Origin: Phycisphaerae bacterium
Lineage (GTDB): Bacteria > Planctomycetota > Phycisphaerae > UBA1845 > PWPN01
DNA length: 36,885 bases
Reading direction: 5' to 3'
NCBI GenBank assembly: GCA_012729395.1
Contig: JAAYDF010000326.1
Span: 1-36,885, forward strand
This document shows, one piece after another, positions 16,409-23,770 of the stretch. The notes beneath the pieces were generated by a model. It searched no databases. It was not told the DNA's origin and saw only the letters and a program-made list of their open reading frames with translations. Both the position numbers and the translations under genes were made by a program. The stretch's first letter is position 1; every line of letters begins with the position of its first letter.

Positions 16409-18372
16409 AGAACCACCTCCCGTGGTATGGGTCTGGTCGTGGCCGGGGTTGTCGTCTGCGGCGAATCGACGCGGCGATAGCGAATGCCGGTCGGATAAGC
16501 GGAGCCGTTGATTCGCGGGCGGTTCTCGAGATCACGGAGCATGATCTCGATCGTGCCGAGCGTGAGCAGCGGGCGGACGGCCGAGGGATCCCGCGGGGCA
16601 CGCACCCAGCAATCGAGCAGAGCCGCCTGGTCCACATAGGGGCGGATTCGGGCGTCGGATTGGCGAATGAGGCCCAGGTCGCCGCGATGGGCCCAGGTAT
16701 CGAACAGCCAGGCGGCCATGAGATGTCCCGTCGATCGGAACCGACGGACCTCCGGATGGCGAAGCCAGGCCCACATGCGATGGAGCTTCTCGTTTTGCCA
16801 GTGATACTCGCGGAGCCAGCGATCGGCGGCGATGGGCAGGCCGCTGCAATCCGATCGCTGCACGCGGGCAAAGGCGGGGAAGCGTTCACGGAGCACGTGG
16901 ACGTAAAACTGCTTACCCCTTCGCCACGCGGGCGGGGTCGCGGCGTACCAATCGAGAAGCCGGCGGCCGGTGGCCGGGCTGCGGATCAACACGTCGTGAC
17001 GCAGCAGGCCCGGGCCCAGCACGTCGTTGCGGCCGTGACGCCCGTTGACCATGGCCTGCTCCGCACGCTGGAGCGGATCACCGCCGACCGTGCGAGCGTA
17101 GGCGTCGTCGATCCGCGTCCGCCAGCGGGCGAGGCTCTCTTGAGCCAGGTCCGCTCTCAGCAGATGGTTGACCAGGTCGATACTTCCGCCGGCGTGGGCG
17201 TGCTTGCGTGCCCAGGCGCACTGGTGCGGCGGGCGGTTCGCGGGGATGTCCTCGTCGGCGGGGACGCATCCGCCCCCAAGAATACCGTGGAGGTGACCTT
17301 CGAGCATGACCCCGCCCCGCCGCCCCGCCAGATAGCCCGGAAACGGCAGGCTGTTGACCAGGTGGAGCGCGCCGTGCAGGCCGTCGGTCTCGATGATGCT
17401 GGCGGTAAGCCCGTCGAGTACCAGGTCGGTGTGCATGGGAATGAAGGTGTGCGGGGCGCCGGCGACGCGGGCCAGCCGGCGCCCGTAGCGCACATCTTCG
17501 CTGAAGGGAAACCCGCAAGTGAAGCAGTCCGGCACGAGGCCCAGCTTGTGGCAGACGGCCAGGATCACCCGCGAGTCCATGCCGCCGCTGATACCGACGA
17601 GCAGTGGGTCGGCTCCGTCGGCCTGCTCGGCGACGGTACGTTGGAATGCGTCGAGGTAGGCGTCGGCGGCCTGGGCGGGAGTGGCAAACATCTCCGCCTG
17701 TTGGCGAAACTCCCAGTAGCGGCTCACCAGGCAACGACTTCGCTCCCCGGTCAGCCGTTCGCGGACCAGCGTGTGCCCACCGACGAGCCAATGCACGCCG
17801 CGAATCAACGTGCGGTCCTGCGTGACGTTCATGGCCCGCAGAACGTCAACGATGCCGTGCTCGTCGAAGGTCAGCTCCAGGCCGCTCAGTTGCCACGCCA
17901 GGGCCGCCGTCGTCGCAACCGCCAGTCGTTCGTCGCGGACGGCATAGAACACCGGCAGCAGGCCGAACCGATCATTGAAGACCACCCAACGGGCCGCCGG
18001 TGCGTCGTACCAGGCGCCGCAGAACGGCCCGTCGACTTGGGCGAGCACTTCCACGCCGCCCTTCATCAACCTTGCGAGGAGGATCTCGCCGGGATCGGGC
18101 GGGCACAGGCCGGTCGGATCGAAGGACCACTCCGCCGGCAGGATCATGTCGCCCGTCCAGATGAGGGCGCTTCCGCCACGCGTGGAGAGCCCCGCGCCGC
18201 CGCCGGCCGGGTTGCCCGGTGGTGCGATTGCCGCGGCGGCCCACCCCGTGCCGCAAGCGGCGGTGATCGACGCGGCCGACGACGAGGCGCCCAGCAGAGT
18301 GAGTGCCCGATCGACGTCCTGGGCCGCTTGCCCCGGCCGCGGATCCACAACCATGATGAGTCCCGGTTTCAC
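16405..18372 (-). CDS. Asparagine-synthetase-like protein of a glycan cluster
   Basis: The 655-residue protein has an N-terminal domain resembling the class II glutamine amidotransferase fold (about residues 80-205: VDGPFCGAWYDAP, FNDRFGLLPVFYA, IRGVHWLVGGHTLV) and a C-terminal adenylating domain with the PP-loop LVGISGGMDSRVI (SGGMDS at residues 262-267). The N-terminal catalytic cysteine of true amidotransferases (Met-Cys-Gly) is absent; the protein starts with GTG and reads MKPGLIMVVDPRPG. It may therefore use free ammonia or another amine, or form a different amide or ester. Members of this family in O-antigen and exopolysaccharide clusters (for example WbpS) are thought to amidate sugar carboxylates; that activity is inference here. 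A second possible start is ATG at 18354. The stop overlaps the next gene's TTG start. Confidence 0.85.
   Translation of the reverse strand: MKPGLIMVVDPRPGQAAQDVDRALTLLGASSSAASITAACGTGWAAAAIAPPGNPAGGGAGLSTRGGSALIWTGDMILPAEWSFDPTGLCPPDPGEILLARLMKGGVEVLAQVDGPFCGAWYDAPAARWVVFNDRFGLLPVFYAVRDERLAVATTAALAWQLSGLELTFDEHGIVDVLRAMNVTQDRTLIRGVHWLVGGHTLVRERLTGERSRCLVSRYWEFRQQAEMFATPAQAADAYLDAFQRTVAEQADGADPLLVGISGGMDSRVILAVCHKLGLVPDCFTCGFPFSEDVRYGRRLARVAGAPHTFIPMHTDLVLDGLTASIIETDGLHGALHLVNSLPFPGYLAGRRGGVMLEGHLHGILGGGCVPADEDIPANRPPHQCAWARKHAHAGGSIDLVNHLLRADLAQESLARWRTRIDDAYARTVGGDPLQRAEQAMVNGRHGRNDVLGPGLLRHDVLIRSPATGRRLLDWYAATPPAWRRGKQFYVHVLRERFPAFARVQRSDCSGLPIAADRWLREYHWQNEKLHRMWAWLRHPEVRRFRSTGHLMAAWLFDTWAHRGDLGLIRQSDARIRPYVDQAALLDCWVRAPRDPSAVRPLLTLGTIEIMLRDLENRPRINGSAYPTGIRYRRVDSPQTTTPATTRPIPREVVL
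16416..16420 (-). promoter_or_regulatory. Shine-Dalgarno deciding a TTG start
   Basis: GGAGG, 7 nt before the TTG at 16408, inside the 3' end of the AsnB-like gene. Confidence 0.7.
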
Positions 18373-18488
18373 TTGGTCACTCGTTGCGTTGTTGGTTCCC
18401 TATCTTGCGGTTTCACCGGAACCGCGAAGCGGCAAGCCGCGAGGCAAACCAATCTCGCTGTCCTGCCGACCTACCGCCTTGCCCACCG

Positions 18489-18545
18489 GCTCGCTCACAC
18501 ACTCACTTGCTCGCACACACTCACTCGCTCGGTCGCTCACTCCAG
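18489..18545. repeat. Degenerate CTCGCTCACACACTCACT repeat at a gene 3' end
   Basis: The plus strand shows imperfect repeats of the form CTCGCTCACACACTCACT (about 18489-18508, 18509-18527, then a shorter copy). The tail overlaps the stop codon and last codons of the GT4 gene ending at 18537. It is possibly a relative of the GCTCG-rich families at 22311 and 23618. Confidence 0.55.
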
Positions 18546-19847
18546 GACCGAATGGACCGGTTCGTAGCGTCTCTGTGCAGTGAATATCGGTCGTTGCGGG
18601 GACGATCTGTGGTTGAGAAGCGGGGATTCGGGCGTTTGACGTCCTGCTCGGGCGGCTTCGTGCAGGATGGCAAGCCAAGCGGCCCGGATGGTGCCCGGAT
18701 CGTGGCGTGTCAGGACGGCTGCCCGGGCCTTGGCTCCCAGGGCTTCCCGGCCGGCGCGATCCTCGATCAGCCGGGCCAGGGCCTCGGTCAGCGCGGGCAG
18801 ATCCAAGGGGGGCACGCAAACACCCCATTTGCCGTGCCCGACCAGTTCCGGTTGCCCACCGACGTTCGTGACCACAGCCGCCCGGCCAACGGACATCGCC
18901 TCGAGGACCATGTTGCTCGACGACTCTCGCGGCGAGCAAAGCACGACCAGGTCGCATTGCCGATAGGCGGACCACACATCGTCGGTGAGCCCGCACCATC
19001 GCACGCGGTCGGTCAGACCTAACTCGCCCGCCAGTCGGGTCAACTCCGTTCGGGCCGGTCCGTCGCCGTGGATCGCCAGCGTCACGCGTCGCGAGGTTCG
19101 CAGGTCGGCCAGCGCTCGCAGCAGAATGTCCAGCCGCTTCTCGGGCGCCACCCGACCGACGTAGCCGATGGTGATCTCGTCGGACTGATTCGGGCTTCGC
19201 GCCTCAGCCGCGGCGTCGAAGGCCGGGGCGGTCACCGCATTGAGAATGACGCGTCCCTTGTGCCGAGGGTAGCGGTACAGTCGCTCGTAGCCCTCACGCA
19301 CCGCATGACTGTTGAAGACGATGAAGCGAGCCAGTGCTCCGGTGATCCAGGTCTTGCGAACCAGGCGCCGACGATGAAGACCCAGTCCGCGAACCAGCCC
19401 GAAGAGATATCGGCCCGGCGGGCCGCTCTCGACCGGCCAGGCCATGGTGCGATGCGTAGTGACGATGGGCACACCGGCCAGGGCTGCGCCCAGTACCGAC
19501 GCCCGCATCGGCGTATTCGACGATTGCACGAACAGGGCCACGTCCGGCCGAACGCGCCGAAACCATGCCCGCCGATCCAGGATCCGCCGCCCGAGGTACT
19601 CGCGATCGCCCGCGAAGGTGCGGTCGAGCCAGTCGACGCGATCGACACGCAGTCGCGTGCAATCCGCGTTGCTGCGACCGCTGTAGATATCCTCGCCCGA
19701 GAGGGCCACCGTCAGACGCCAGCCCGCCGCTAGGACGGTGTCCGTCAGAAACCGGCAGAACTTCTCCATCCCACCGATGCCGCCGGGGTGCGCCGCCGCC
19801 AGGACCAAATGAGGAAGATCATCATGCACCCGCTGGTCCCAACTCAT
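18537..19847 (-). CDS. Glycosyltransferase family 4
   Basis: A 436-residue GT-B enzyme starts at ATG 19847 with AAGG 6 nt upstream. The open frame continues to 20315, but that extension overlaps the GT2 gene and reads as Arg/Pro-rich shadow sequence. The N-terminal domain shows LVLAAAHPGGIGGMEKFCRFL. The C-terminal donor domain begins ITIGYVGRVAPEKRLDILLRA and contains WCGLTDDVWSAYRQCDLVVL and ESSSNMVLEAMSVGRAAVVTN (the EX7E motif). It is a retaining sugar transferase of the cytoplasmic face; its specificity is unknown. The start is 68 nt after the GT2 stop, the largest gap between genes of this part of the cluster, and that gap is filled by an inverted repeat. An alternative ATG at 19877 lies inside this repeat and is less likely. 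Confidence 0.88.
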   Translation of the reverse strand: MSWDQRVHDDLPHLVLAAAHPGGIGGMEKFCRFLTDTVLAAGWRLTVALSGEDIYSGRSNADCTRLRVDRVDWLDRTFAGDREYLGRRILDRRAWFRRVRPDVALFVQSSNTPMRASVLGAALAGVPIVTTHRTMAWPVESGPPGRYLFGLVRGLGLHRRRLVRKTWITGALARFIVFNSHAVREGYERLYRYPRHKGRVILNAVTAPAFDAAAEARSPNQSDEITIGYVGRVAPEKRLDILLRALADLRTSRRVTLAIHGDGPARTELTRLAGELGLTDRVRWCGLTDDVWSAYRQCDLVVLCSPRESSSNMVLEAMSVGRAAVVTNVGGQPELVGHGKWGVCVPPLDLPALTEALARLIEDRAGREALGAKARAAVLTRHDPGTIRAAWLAILHEAARAGRQTPESPLLNHRSSPQRPIFTAQRRYEPVHSVLE

Positions 19848-19865
19848 CCCACGCCTTTCTCTCTT

Positions 19866-19935
19866 ATCTGCGTCCATCGGGGTAATCTGTGGGCCCGTTC
19901 CTGTGCGCGCACAGATCACACAGATTGACGCAGAT
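19866..19935. repeat. Inverted repeat of the ATCTGTG family, copy 2, overlapping a stop codon
   Basis: The arms 19866-19891 and 19910-19935 (ATCTGCGTCAATCTGTGTGA and onward on the minus strand) pair over 26 bp with four mismatches. The right arm encodes the last residues of the GT2 protein (HLRQSV) and its TGA stop at 19916-19918. It belongs to the same family as 2145-2216. Confidence 0.75.
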
Positions 19936-20887
19936 GTGTTTCTTGGGCCGGCTGCGTCCACATGGCCTGCACGCGATCCCACAATCGCAGGCTCCACAGC
20001 GGCCGACGGCGACGCTGCCAGAGCATGCGCACGCGGGGGTCGTCCGGGCTCAGGGACACCGCCAGCCGGAGCAGTTGCCGATAGCCTGTGCTCTCGCGTC
20101 GCCAGTAGGCTTCGGTGACCGTGCGGAGCACCGGCTCGATCATGTATTGCGAGATCGTCTCGGCCGGCAGTTGAGCGAAGCTCTCCGGGCATCGCTGCCG
20201 GAACTTCTCCTGGGCCAGCCAATGGTGGTAGGCCATGTGCGCCCGGCGGTTGGTCAGGTTGTGTGCGTGACGGCGAACGCGGTAAAGCGGCTCGGGCAGA
20301 TGCACAAACGTGCACCGCGTCGAGGCCACCAACGACATGGCGTAGTCCTCGGTGCCGAACACCTCCGCATCGTAGTTACCCAGTTCGAGGGCCACGCAGC
20401 GCCGCAGCATGGTCGACGCTCCGCAGACCGGGTTGCGTTCGAAGATAACCTGCGTGCACCGCCCGACCGCCAATCGGCCCACGTCTGTGCGCCGCGGCGG
20501 CGAGCTGCCGTCCTCCTGCACAATCAGGCTGTCGGTATGCACCAGCGTGTAGGTGTCCGACGATTCCAGCACCCGCAGTTGCCGCTCATGCTTGGTTGGA
20601 TCGAGCCAGTCGTCGGCGTCGACGAAGGCGATGAACTGGCCGCGGGCCTGCGACACACCGAGTCGCCGGGCGGCACCCGGGCCGCGCGACGGGTTCCGCA
20701 GCACCCGAACCTGCGGGCCGAACGACCTGGCGATGGCGACGCTGCGGTCCTGGCTGCCGTCGTCGATGAGCAGCACCTCGAATGGCGGCACCGTCTGGGC
20801 GAACACGGTCTCCAGAGCTTCGCCCAGCGTGCGCTGCCCGTTGCGGCAAGGTACGATCAACGATACCGGTGCGGTCGAGTCACGCAC
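19916..20887 (-). CDS. Glycosyltransferase family 2
   Basis: A 323-residue GT-A enzyme starts at GTG 20887. AGGAGG lies 6 nt upstream, and the GTG precedes the wzt stop so that the genes overlap by 8 nt (GTGCGTGA). A longer open frame to 21565 is out of frame with wzt and is Arg/Ser/Pro-rich shadow. Motifs are SLIVPCRNGQRTLGEAL, the nucleotide-binding LLIDDGSQD (D42, D43), FVDADDWLDP (DXD-type metal site, residues 90-93) and FGTEDYAMSL (the ED catalytic-base region, residues 180-181). It is an inverting transferase, probably adding one sugar of the exported glycan. The last residues and the stop codon come from an inverted repeat. Confidence 0.9.
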   Translation of the reverse strand: MRDSTAPVSLIVPCRNGQRTLGEALETVFAQTVPPFEVLLIDDGSQDRSVAIARSFGPQVRVLRNPSRGPGAARRLGVSQARGQFIAFVDADDWLDPTKHERQLRVLESSDTYTLVHTDSLIVQEDGSSPPRRTDVGRLAVGRCTQVIFERNPVCGASTMLRRCVALELGNYDAEVFGTEDYAMSLVASTRCTFVHLPEPLYRVRRHAHNLTNRRAHMAYHHWLAQEKFRQRCPESFAQLPAETISQYMIEPVLRTVTEAYWRRESTGYRQLLRLAVSLSPDDPRVRMLWQRRRRPLWSLRLWDRVQAMWTQPAQETHLRQSV

Positions 20888-22268
20888 GCAGAGCCTCCTG
20901 GCTGAGGACGGAGTCAACTTGTTGATGGACGTGTTCGGCCGTATCTGACGAACAGCAACAAGTTGCCTTGGTCCTGGCGTCGCAGCAGCAAGCTGCCTTG
21001 GTCTTGGTCTCATCGTCGGGCAGTGCCCGCCAGGTGCGCGACTGATGCACGGGGCCTTCGGTGCGTCCGTCGGCCAGAACCTGGATGCGGTACGCCCGAT
21101 CATGCCAGTCGTGCTCCGGCAAACCTTTCTCGTCCGCCAACGCCACGCCCACCTGGTAGATCCCTTCGCCCAGAGCCAGCCGGGGCAGTTCCACCGCCAG
21201 CGTGCCCGCGCCGACGCAGTGCCCAAGCGACAATCCGTCACGCCGCGACTCGAACTGGTAGAAAAGCCCCGCGCCGAACATGTGCACCGACAAGGCGATA
21301 TTGGGATTCTCGATCCCCCCGCAGGCGGGGTCGATCCAGTAATCCAGCTCGATGCGCACCGGCTGGCCCGAGGTGAAAGTCCGGCTGGGTCGCCCGTCGC
21401 CGTCAAGAATGCGAACGCCGGTGATGCGGGCCGCGCTGGGCTGGTCCGACCGACCGCCGATATGCGTGTTCTCGATCCCCGACGGGTTGGCATCCTCCAG
21501 ATCGCTGACCAGCCGGCTGTACTCGGCAATGGCGTCGTCCGGCGAGCCGGTGCAACGCACGCCACCGCGGTCCAGCAGCACCACGCGGTCGCAAAACCGC
21601 TTCACCGCCGCCAGGTTGTGCGAGACGAACAGGATCGAAGTCCCCGAACGAAGAAACTGCCGCATGGCATTCATGCACCGTGCCTTGAAGGACACGTCGC
21701 CGACACTGAGCACCTCGTCGACCAGCAGCACGTCGGGCTCCATGTGAGCCGCGATGGCGAAGCCCAGCCGCACATACATGCCCGACGAGTAGCGCTTCAC
21801 CGGCATATCCAGGAAATCGCGCAGGCCCGCGAACTCGACGATGCGGTCGAACTTCGCGTGGATCTCACGCCGGCTCATGCCCAGGATCGCGCCGTTGACA
21901 TAGATGTTCTCGCGGCCGCTGAGATCGCCGTGAAAACCCGCCCCCACCTCGATCAGCCCGCTCAGTCGGCCGTTGACCCGCACCTGGCCGCGGTCAGCCC
22001 GCAGAACCCGCGAGAGGATCTTGAGCAGCGTGCTCTTGCCCGCGCCGTTGGGGCCGATGATGCCCACCGCCTCGCCGCGACGAACATGCAGGCTCACGTC
22101 CTGCAACGCCCAGAACACGTCCTTCTGCGCCGATTGACCGCCCATCAACCGCCGGGCCGCCCGCGTCGCCGCCTCCCAGAGCAGCCCTTCCGTGCCGCCC
22201 TTGCGGAACCGCTTCCACACTTGGTCGATCTCAATAGCCGGCCCTTGCCGCTGTGTCGTCGTCACCAT
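20880..22268 (-). CDS. wzt: Polysaccharide ABC exporter ATP-binding protein with C-terminal cargo domain (Wzt type)
   Basis: The 462-residue peripheral ATPase pairs with the permease at 23771-24571 to export a lipid-linked polysaccharide. Numbered from ATG 22268, Walker A is GPNGAGKST (72-80), a DLSGRENIYVNG segment follows, then the ABC signature YSSGM (160-164), Walker B VLLVDE (180-185) and the H-loop SHN (216-218). A C-terminal beta-sandwich domain (about 265-405: RITGVRILDGDGRPSRTF, ALSVHMFGAGLFYQFES) is the type that in Wzt binds the modified glycan end. An upstream GTG at 22289 would add seven residues, but that stretch looks repeat-derived. The C-terminus carries an unusual Cys-rich tail, KTKAACCCDARTKATCCCSS, made by a 30-nt tandem duplication. 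Confidence 0.92.
   Translation of the reverse strand: MVTTTQRQGPAIEIDQVWKRFRKGGTEGLLWEAATRAARRLMGGQSAQKDVFWALQDVSLHVRRGEAVGIIGPNGAGKSTLLKILSRVLRADRGQVRVNGRLSGLIEVGAGFHGDLSGRENIYVNGAILGMSRREIHAKFDRIVEFAGLRDFLDMPVKRYSSGMYVRLGFAIAAHMEPDVLLVDEVLSVGDVSFKARCMNAMRQFLRSGTSILFVSHNLAAVKRFCDRVVLLDRGGVRCTGSPDDAIAEYSRLVSDLEDANPSGIENTHIGGRSDQPSAARITGVRILDGDGRPSRTFTSGQPVRIELDYWIDPACGGIENPNIALSVHMFGAGLFYQFESRRDGLSLGHCVGAGTLAVELPRLALGEGIYQVGVALADEKGLPEHDWHDRAYRIQVLADGRTEGPVHQSRTWRALPDDETKTKAACCCDARTKATCCCSSDTAEHVHQQVDSVLSQEALRA
20894..20899 (-). promoter_or_regulatory. Strong Shine-Dalgarno deciding a GTG start
   Basis: AGGAGG, 6 nt before the GTG at 20887, inside the 3' end of the wzt-like gene. Confidence 0.75.
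20952..21011. repeat. 30-nt tandem duplication encoding a CCC-containing tail
   Basis: Two imperfect 30-nt copies (20952-20981 and 20982-21011) share AGTTGCCTTGGTCCTGG versus AGCTGCCTTGGTCTTGG on the plus strand. In the wzt frame they give KTKAACCCDA and RTKATCCCSS, placing two Cys triplets near the C-terminus. Confidence 0.75.
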
Positions 22269-22310
22269 ATCGGGCTCGTTTGCTTCCACAGATTCCTAGA
22301 TCCCGCTGCT

Positions 22311-22445
22311 AACCCACTCGCTCGCTCGCGCTCGGGGCTCGTTCGCTCGCCCGCGCTCCAGGCTCGTTCGCTCGCCCGCGCTCCAGGCTCGTTCGCTCGC
22401 CCGCGCTCCAGGCTCGTTCGCTCGCTCGCGCTCCAGGTTCGTTTG
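22311..22445. repeat. 25-nt tandem repeat array between a methyltransferase gene and wzt
   Basis: Four near-identical 25-nt units (22336-22360, 22361-22385, 22386-22410, 22411-22435) start GGCTCGTTCGCTCGCCCGCG and end CTCCA. They are flanked by a degenerate unit at 22311-22335 and a partial one after 22435. The array fills most of the spacer 22269-22527. A related GGCTCGTTTGCTTCCA lies at 22273-22288, just before the wzt start. There are no unique spacers, so it is not a CRISPR array. Confidence 0.9.
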
Positions 22446-22527
22446 TACCTCACCTCTGCGCCACCGCTCTCCTACCCGTGTGGCACTGCTCTGCGAGCAG
22501 TGAGGACGCGTGCACGCCTCGCCCCCC

Positions 22528-23499
22528 CTAATCCGGGTTCGTCGCGATGCCGAAGACATTGCGGCACGCGGCCGATTTACCCCCAAAAAGCGCCCATGAC
22601 CACCACGTACGCATGCACCCTTCGTCCTTCTGTCCCGGATGGGCATGAACCGCATAAGTCACCACGTCCACCATGCCCGCGCCCTCCAGCAGACAACGCA
22701 GGTGGTCGTGATCCATGCAGTTGATGTGCCCGTACTCGTGCAAGTAGAACCGCTTGTGTTCGTTGCGCAGGTGGGCCAGCGGGCCGGCCTCCAGCCAACG
22801 CACGTAACTAGAGAAGGCCCGATCGGGCAGCCAGGCCATCGGAATCAGCAGGGCCATCAACTTCCAGCGGTGTGGCTCAAACCAGTAGTAAAACCGGCCC
22901 GGCGAAGTCTGAACCACGATCTTCCCGCCCGGCCGGAGCACACCGCGAAGACCCTCGAGTACCTCACGCAGCGCGTCGTCGTCCAGATGCTCGAAGATGT
23001 CGCACGCAATCACCGCGTCCAGCGATTCGGGTTCGAGGTACCAATCCAGGTGCCGCACGTCGCCGTCGATCAGGTGCACGCGGTCGGCCAGACCGAGTGA
23101 CCCCGCCAACTCCCGCCCGCGCTCGATCATGACCGGCAGCACGTCCACGCCCCAGGTCTCATGGCCCCGGCGGGCCAACTCGATCGCATGGCAGCCGATC
23201 GCGCAGCCCAAGTCCAGCACCCGTCGCGGCTCACTCAAGTCCAGGTGGGCCACCATCTGATCGTGAATCCGCGTCCAGAAGTTCTCCTGCCCCGCCAACC
23301 GCTCGGCGTACGGCCGAAGCATGTTCTCGACGAACGGCATCTTCTCCGCGAGGATCTCGTAGCCCTCACGGTAGTGCCCCGCACGCAGCAGCGAGACCAT
23401 CTGCCTCGACCAACTCAGCGGCTGGTCAGGATCGATGAACGCCTCGACGTTCACCTGTGCATTCTGCCGTTCCCGTTTCTCTGCCGTAGCGGTGGTCAT
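22528..23499 (-). CDS. Class I SAM-dependent methyltransferase
   Basis: The 323-residue protein starts at ATG 23499 with AAGGA about 9 nt upstream. A helical N-terminal part (DPDQPLSWSRQMVSLLRAG) precedes SAM motif I RVLDLGCAIGCHAIELA (DLGCAIG at 96-102), then WGVDVLPVMIERGREL, a DIFEHLDDDALREVL segment and LRPGGKIVVQTSPGRF. The C-terminal part has many His, Trp and Cys residues. It lies between the exporter permease and the exporter ATPase. In Wzm/Wzt systems with a cargo-binding Wzt domain, a methyl or phosphomethyl cap is a known chain terminator, so this enzyme is a candidate for making the cap; that is inference from position. Both flanking spacers are repetitive DNA. Confidence 0.88.
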   Translation of the reverse strand: MTTATAEKRERQNAQVNVEAFIDPDQPLSWSRQMVSLLRAGHYREGYEILAEKMPFVENMLRPYAERLAGQENFWTRIHDQMVAHLDLSEPRRVLDLGCAIGCHAIELARRGHETWGVDVLPVMIERGRELAGSLGLADRVHLIDGDVRHLDWYLEPESLDAVIACDIFEHLDDDALREVLEGLRGVLRPGGKIVVQTSPGRFYYWFEPHRWKLMALLIPMAWLPDRAFSSYVRWLEAGPLAHLRNEHKRFYLHEYGHINCMDHDHLRCLLEGAGMVDVVTYAVHAHPGQKDEGCMRTWWSWALFGGKSAACRNVFGIATNPD

Positions 23500-23617
23500 A
23501 TCACTTCATCCTTGATACTGTGCCCCGGCCTCGGTAGCGGCCGCCCTCTCCGCCACGGCGGACAGGCTGTGGCGGCCGGTGTATCAGCGAACGCGTGCAT
23601 GTCTCCGACGCCCCCCA

Positions 23618-23768
23618 CTCGCTTGCGCCCTGGGCTCGTGTCCCGCTCGCTTGCGCCCTGGGCTCGCTTTCCAACAACGAGCCCGAAGCGCAAGCGCCGG
23701 GATGTGGAGCGTCAGCGACGTACACTCCGCGAGCACCGCGTTTCTCGCTCGCTTGCGCTCGGGGCTCG
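23618..23768. repeat. Dispersed 21-nt repeats CTCGCTTGCGCyCkGGGCTCG, direct and inverted
   Basis: Two identical 21-nt copies start CTCGCTTGCGCCCTGGGCTC (23618-23638, 23646-23666), an inverted copy CGAGCCCGAAGCGCAAGCG lies at 23678-23696, and a variant CTCGCTTGCGCTCGGGGCTC begins at 23748-23768. They fill the 271-nt spacer between wzm and the methyltransferase gene; the last copy ends two bases before the wzm stop codon. The family resembles the array at 22311. Confidence 0.85.
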
Positions 23769-23770
23769 TT

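Noticed and set aside
16333-18567. 744-codon plus-strand open frame opposite the AsnB-like gene
   Set aside because: Its translation is Arg/Gly/Val-rich without recognisable motifs, and the minus strand carries a well-supported AsnB-like protein. High GC makes long antisense frames common.
18537-20315. N-terminal extension of the GT4 frame beyond 19847
   Set aside because: The extension lies over the GT2 gene and reads as Arg/Pro/Ala-rich sequence; the GT-B fold begins only after 19847.
22311-22445. CRISPR array
   Set aside because: Units are contiguous 25-nt tandem copies with no unique spacers, and no cas gene is present.
21045-22724. 559-codon plus-strand frame opposite the wzt gene
   Set aside because: Shadow of the ATPase gene, whose Walker A, signature and Walker B motifs are all intact on the minus strand.
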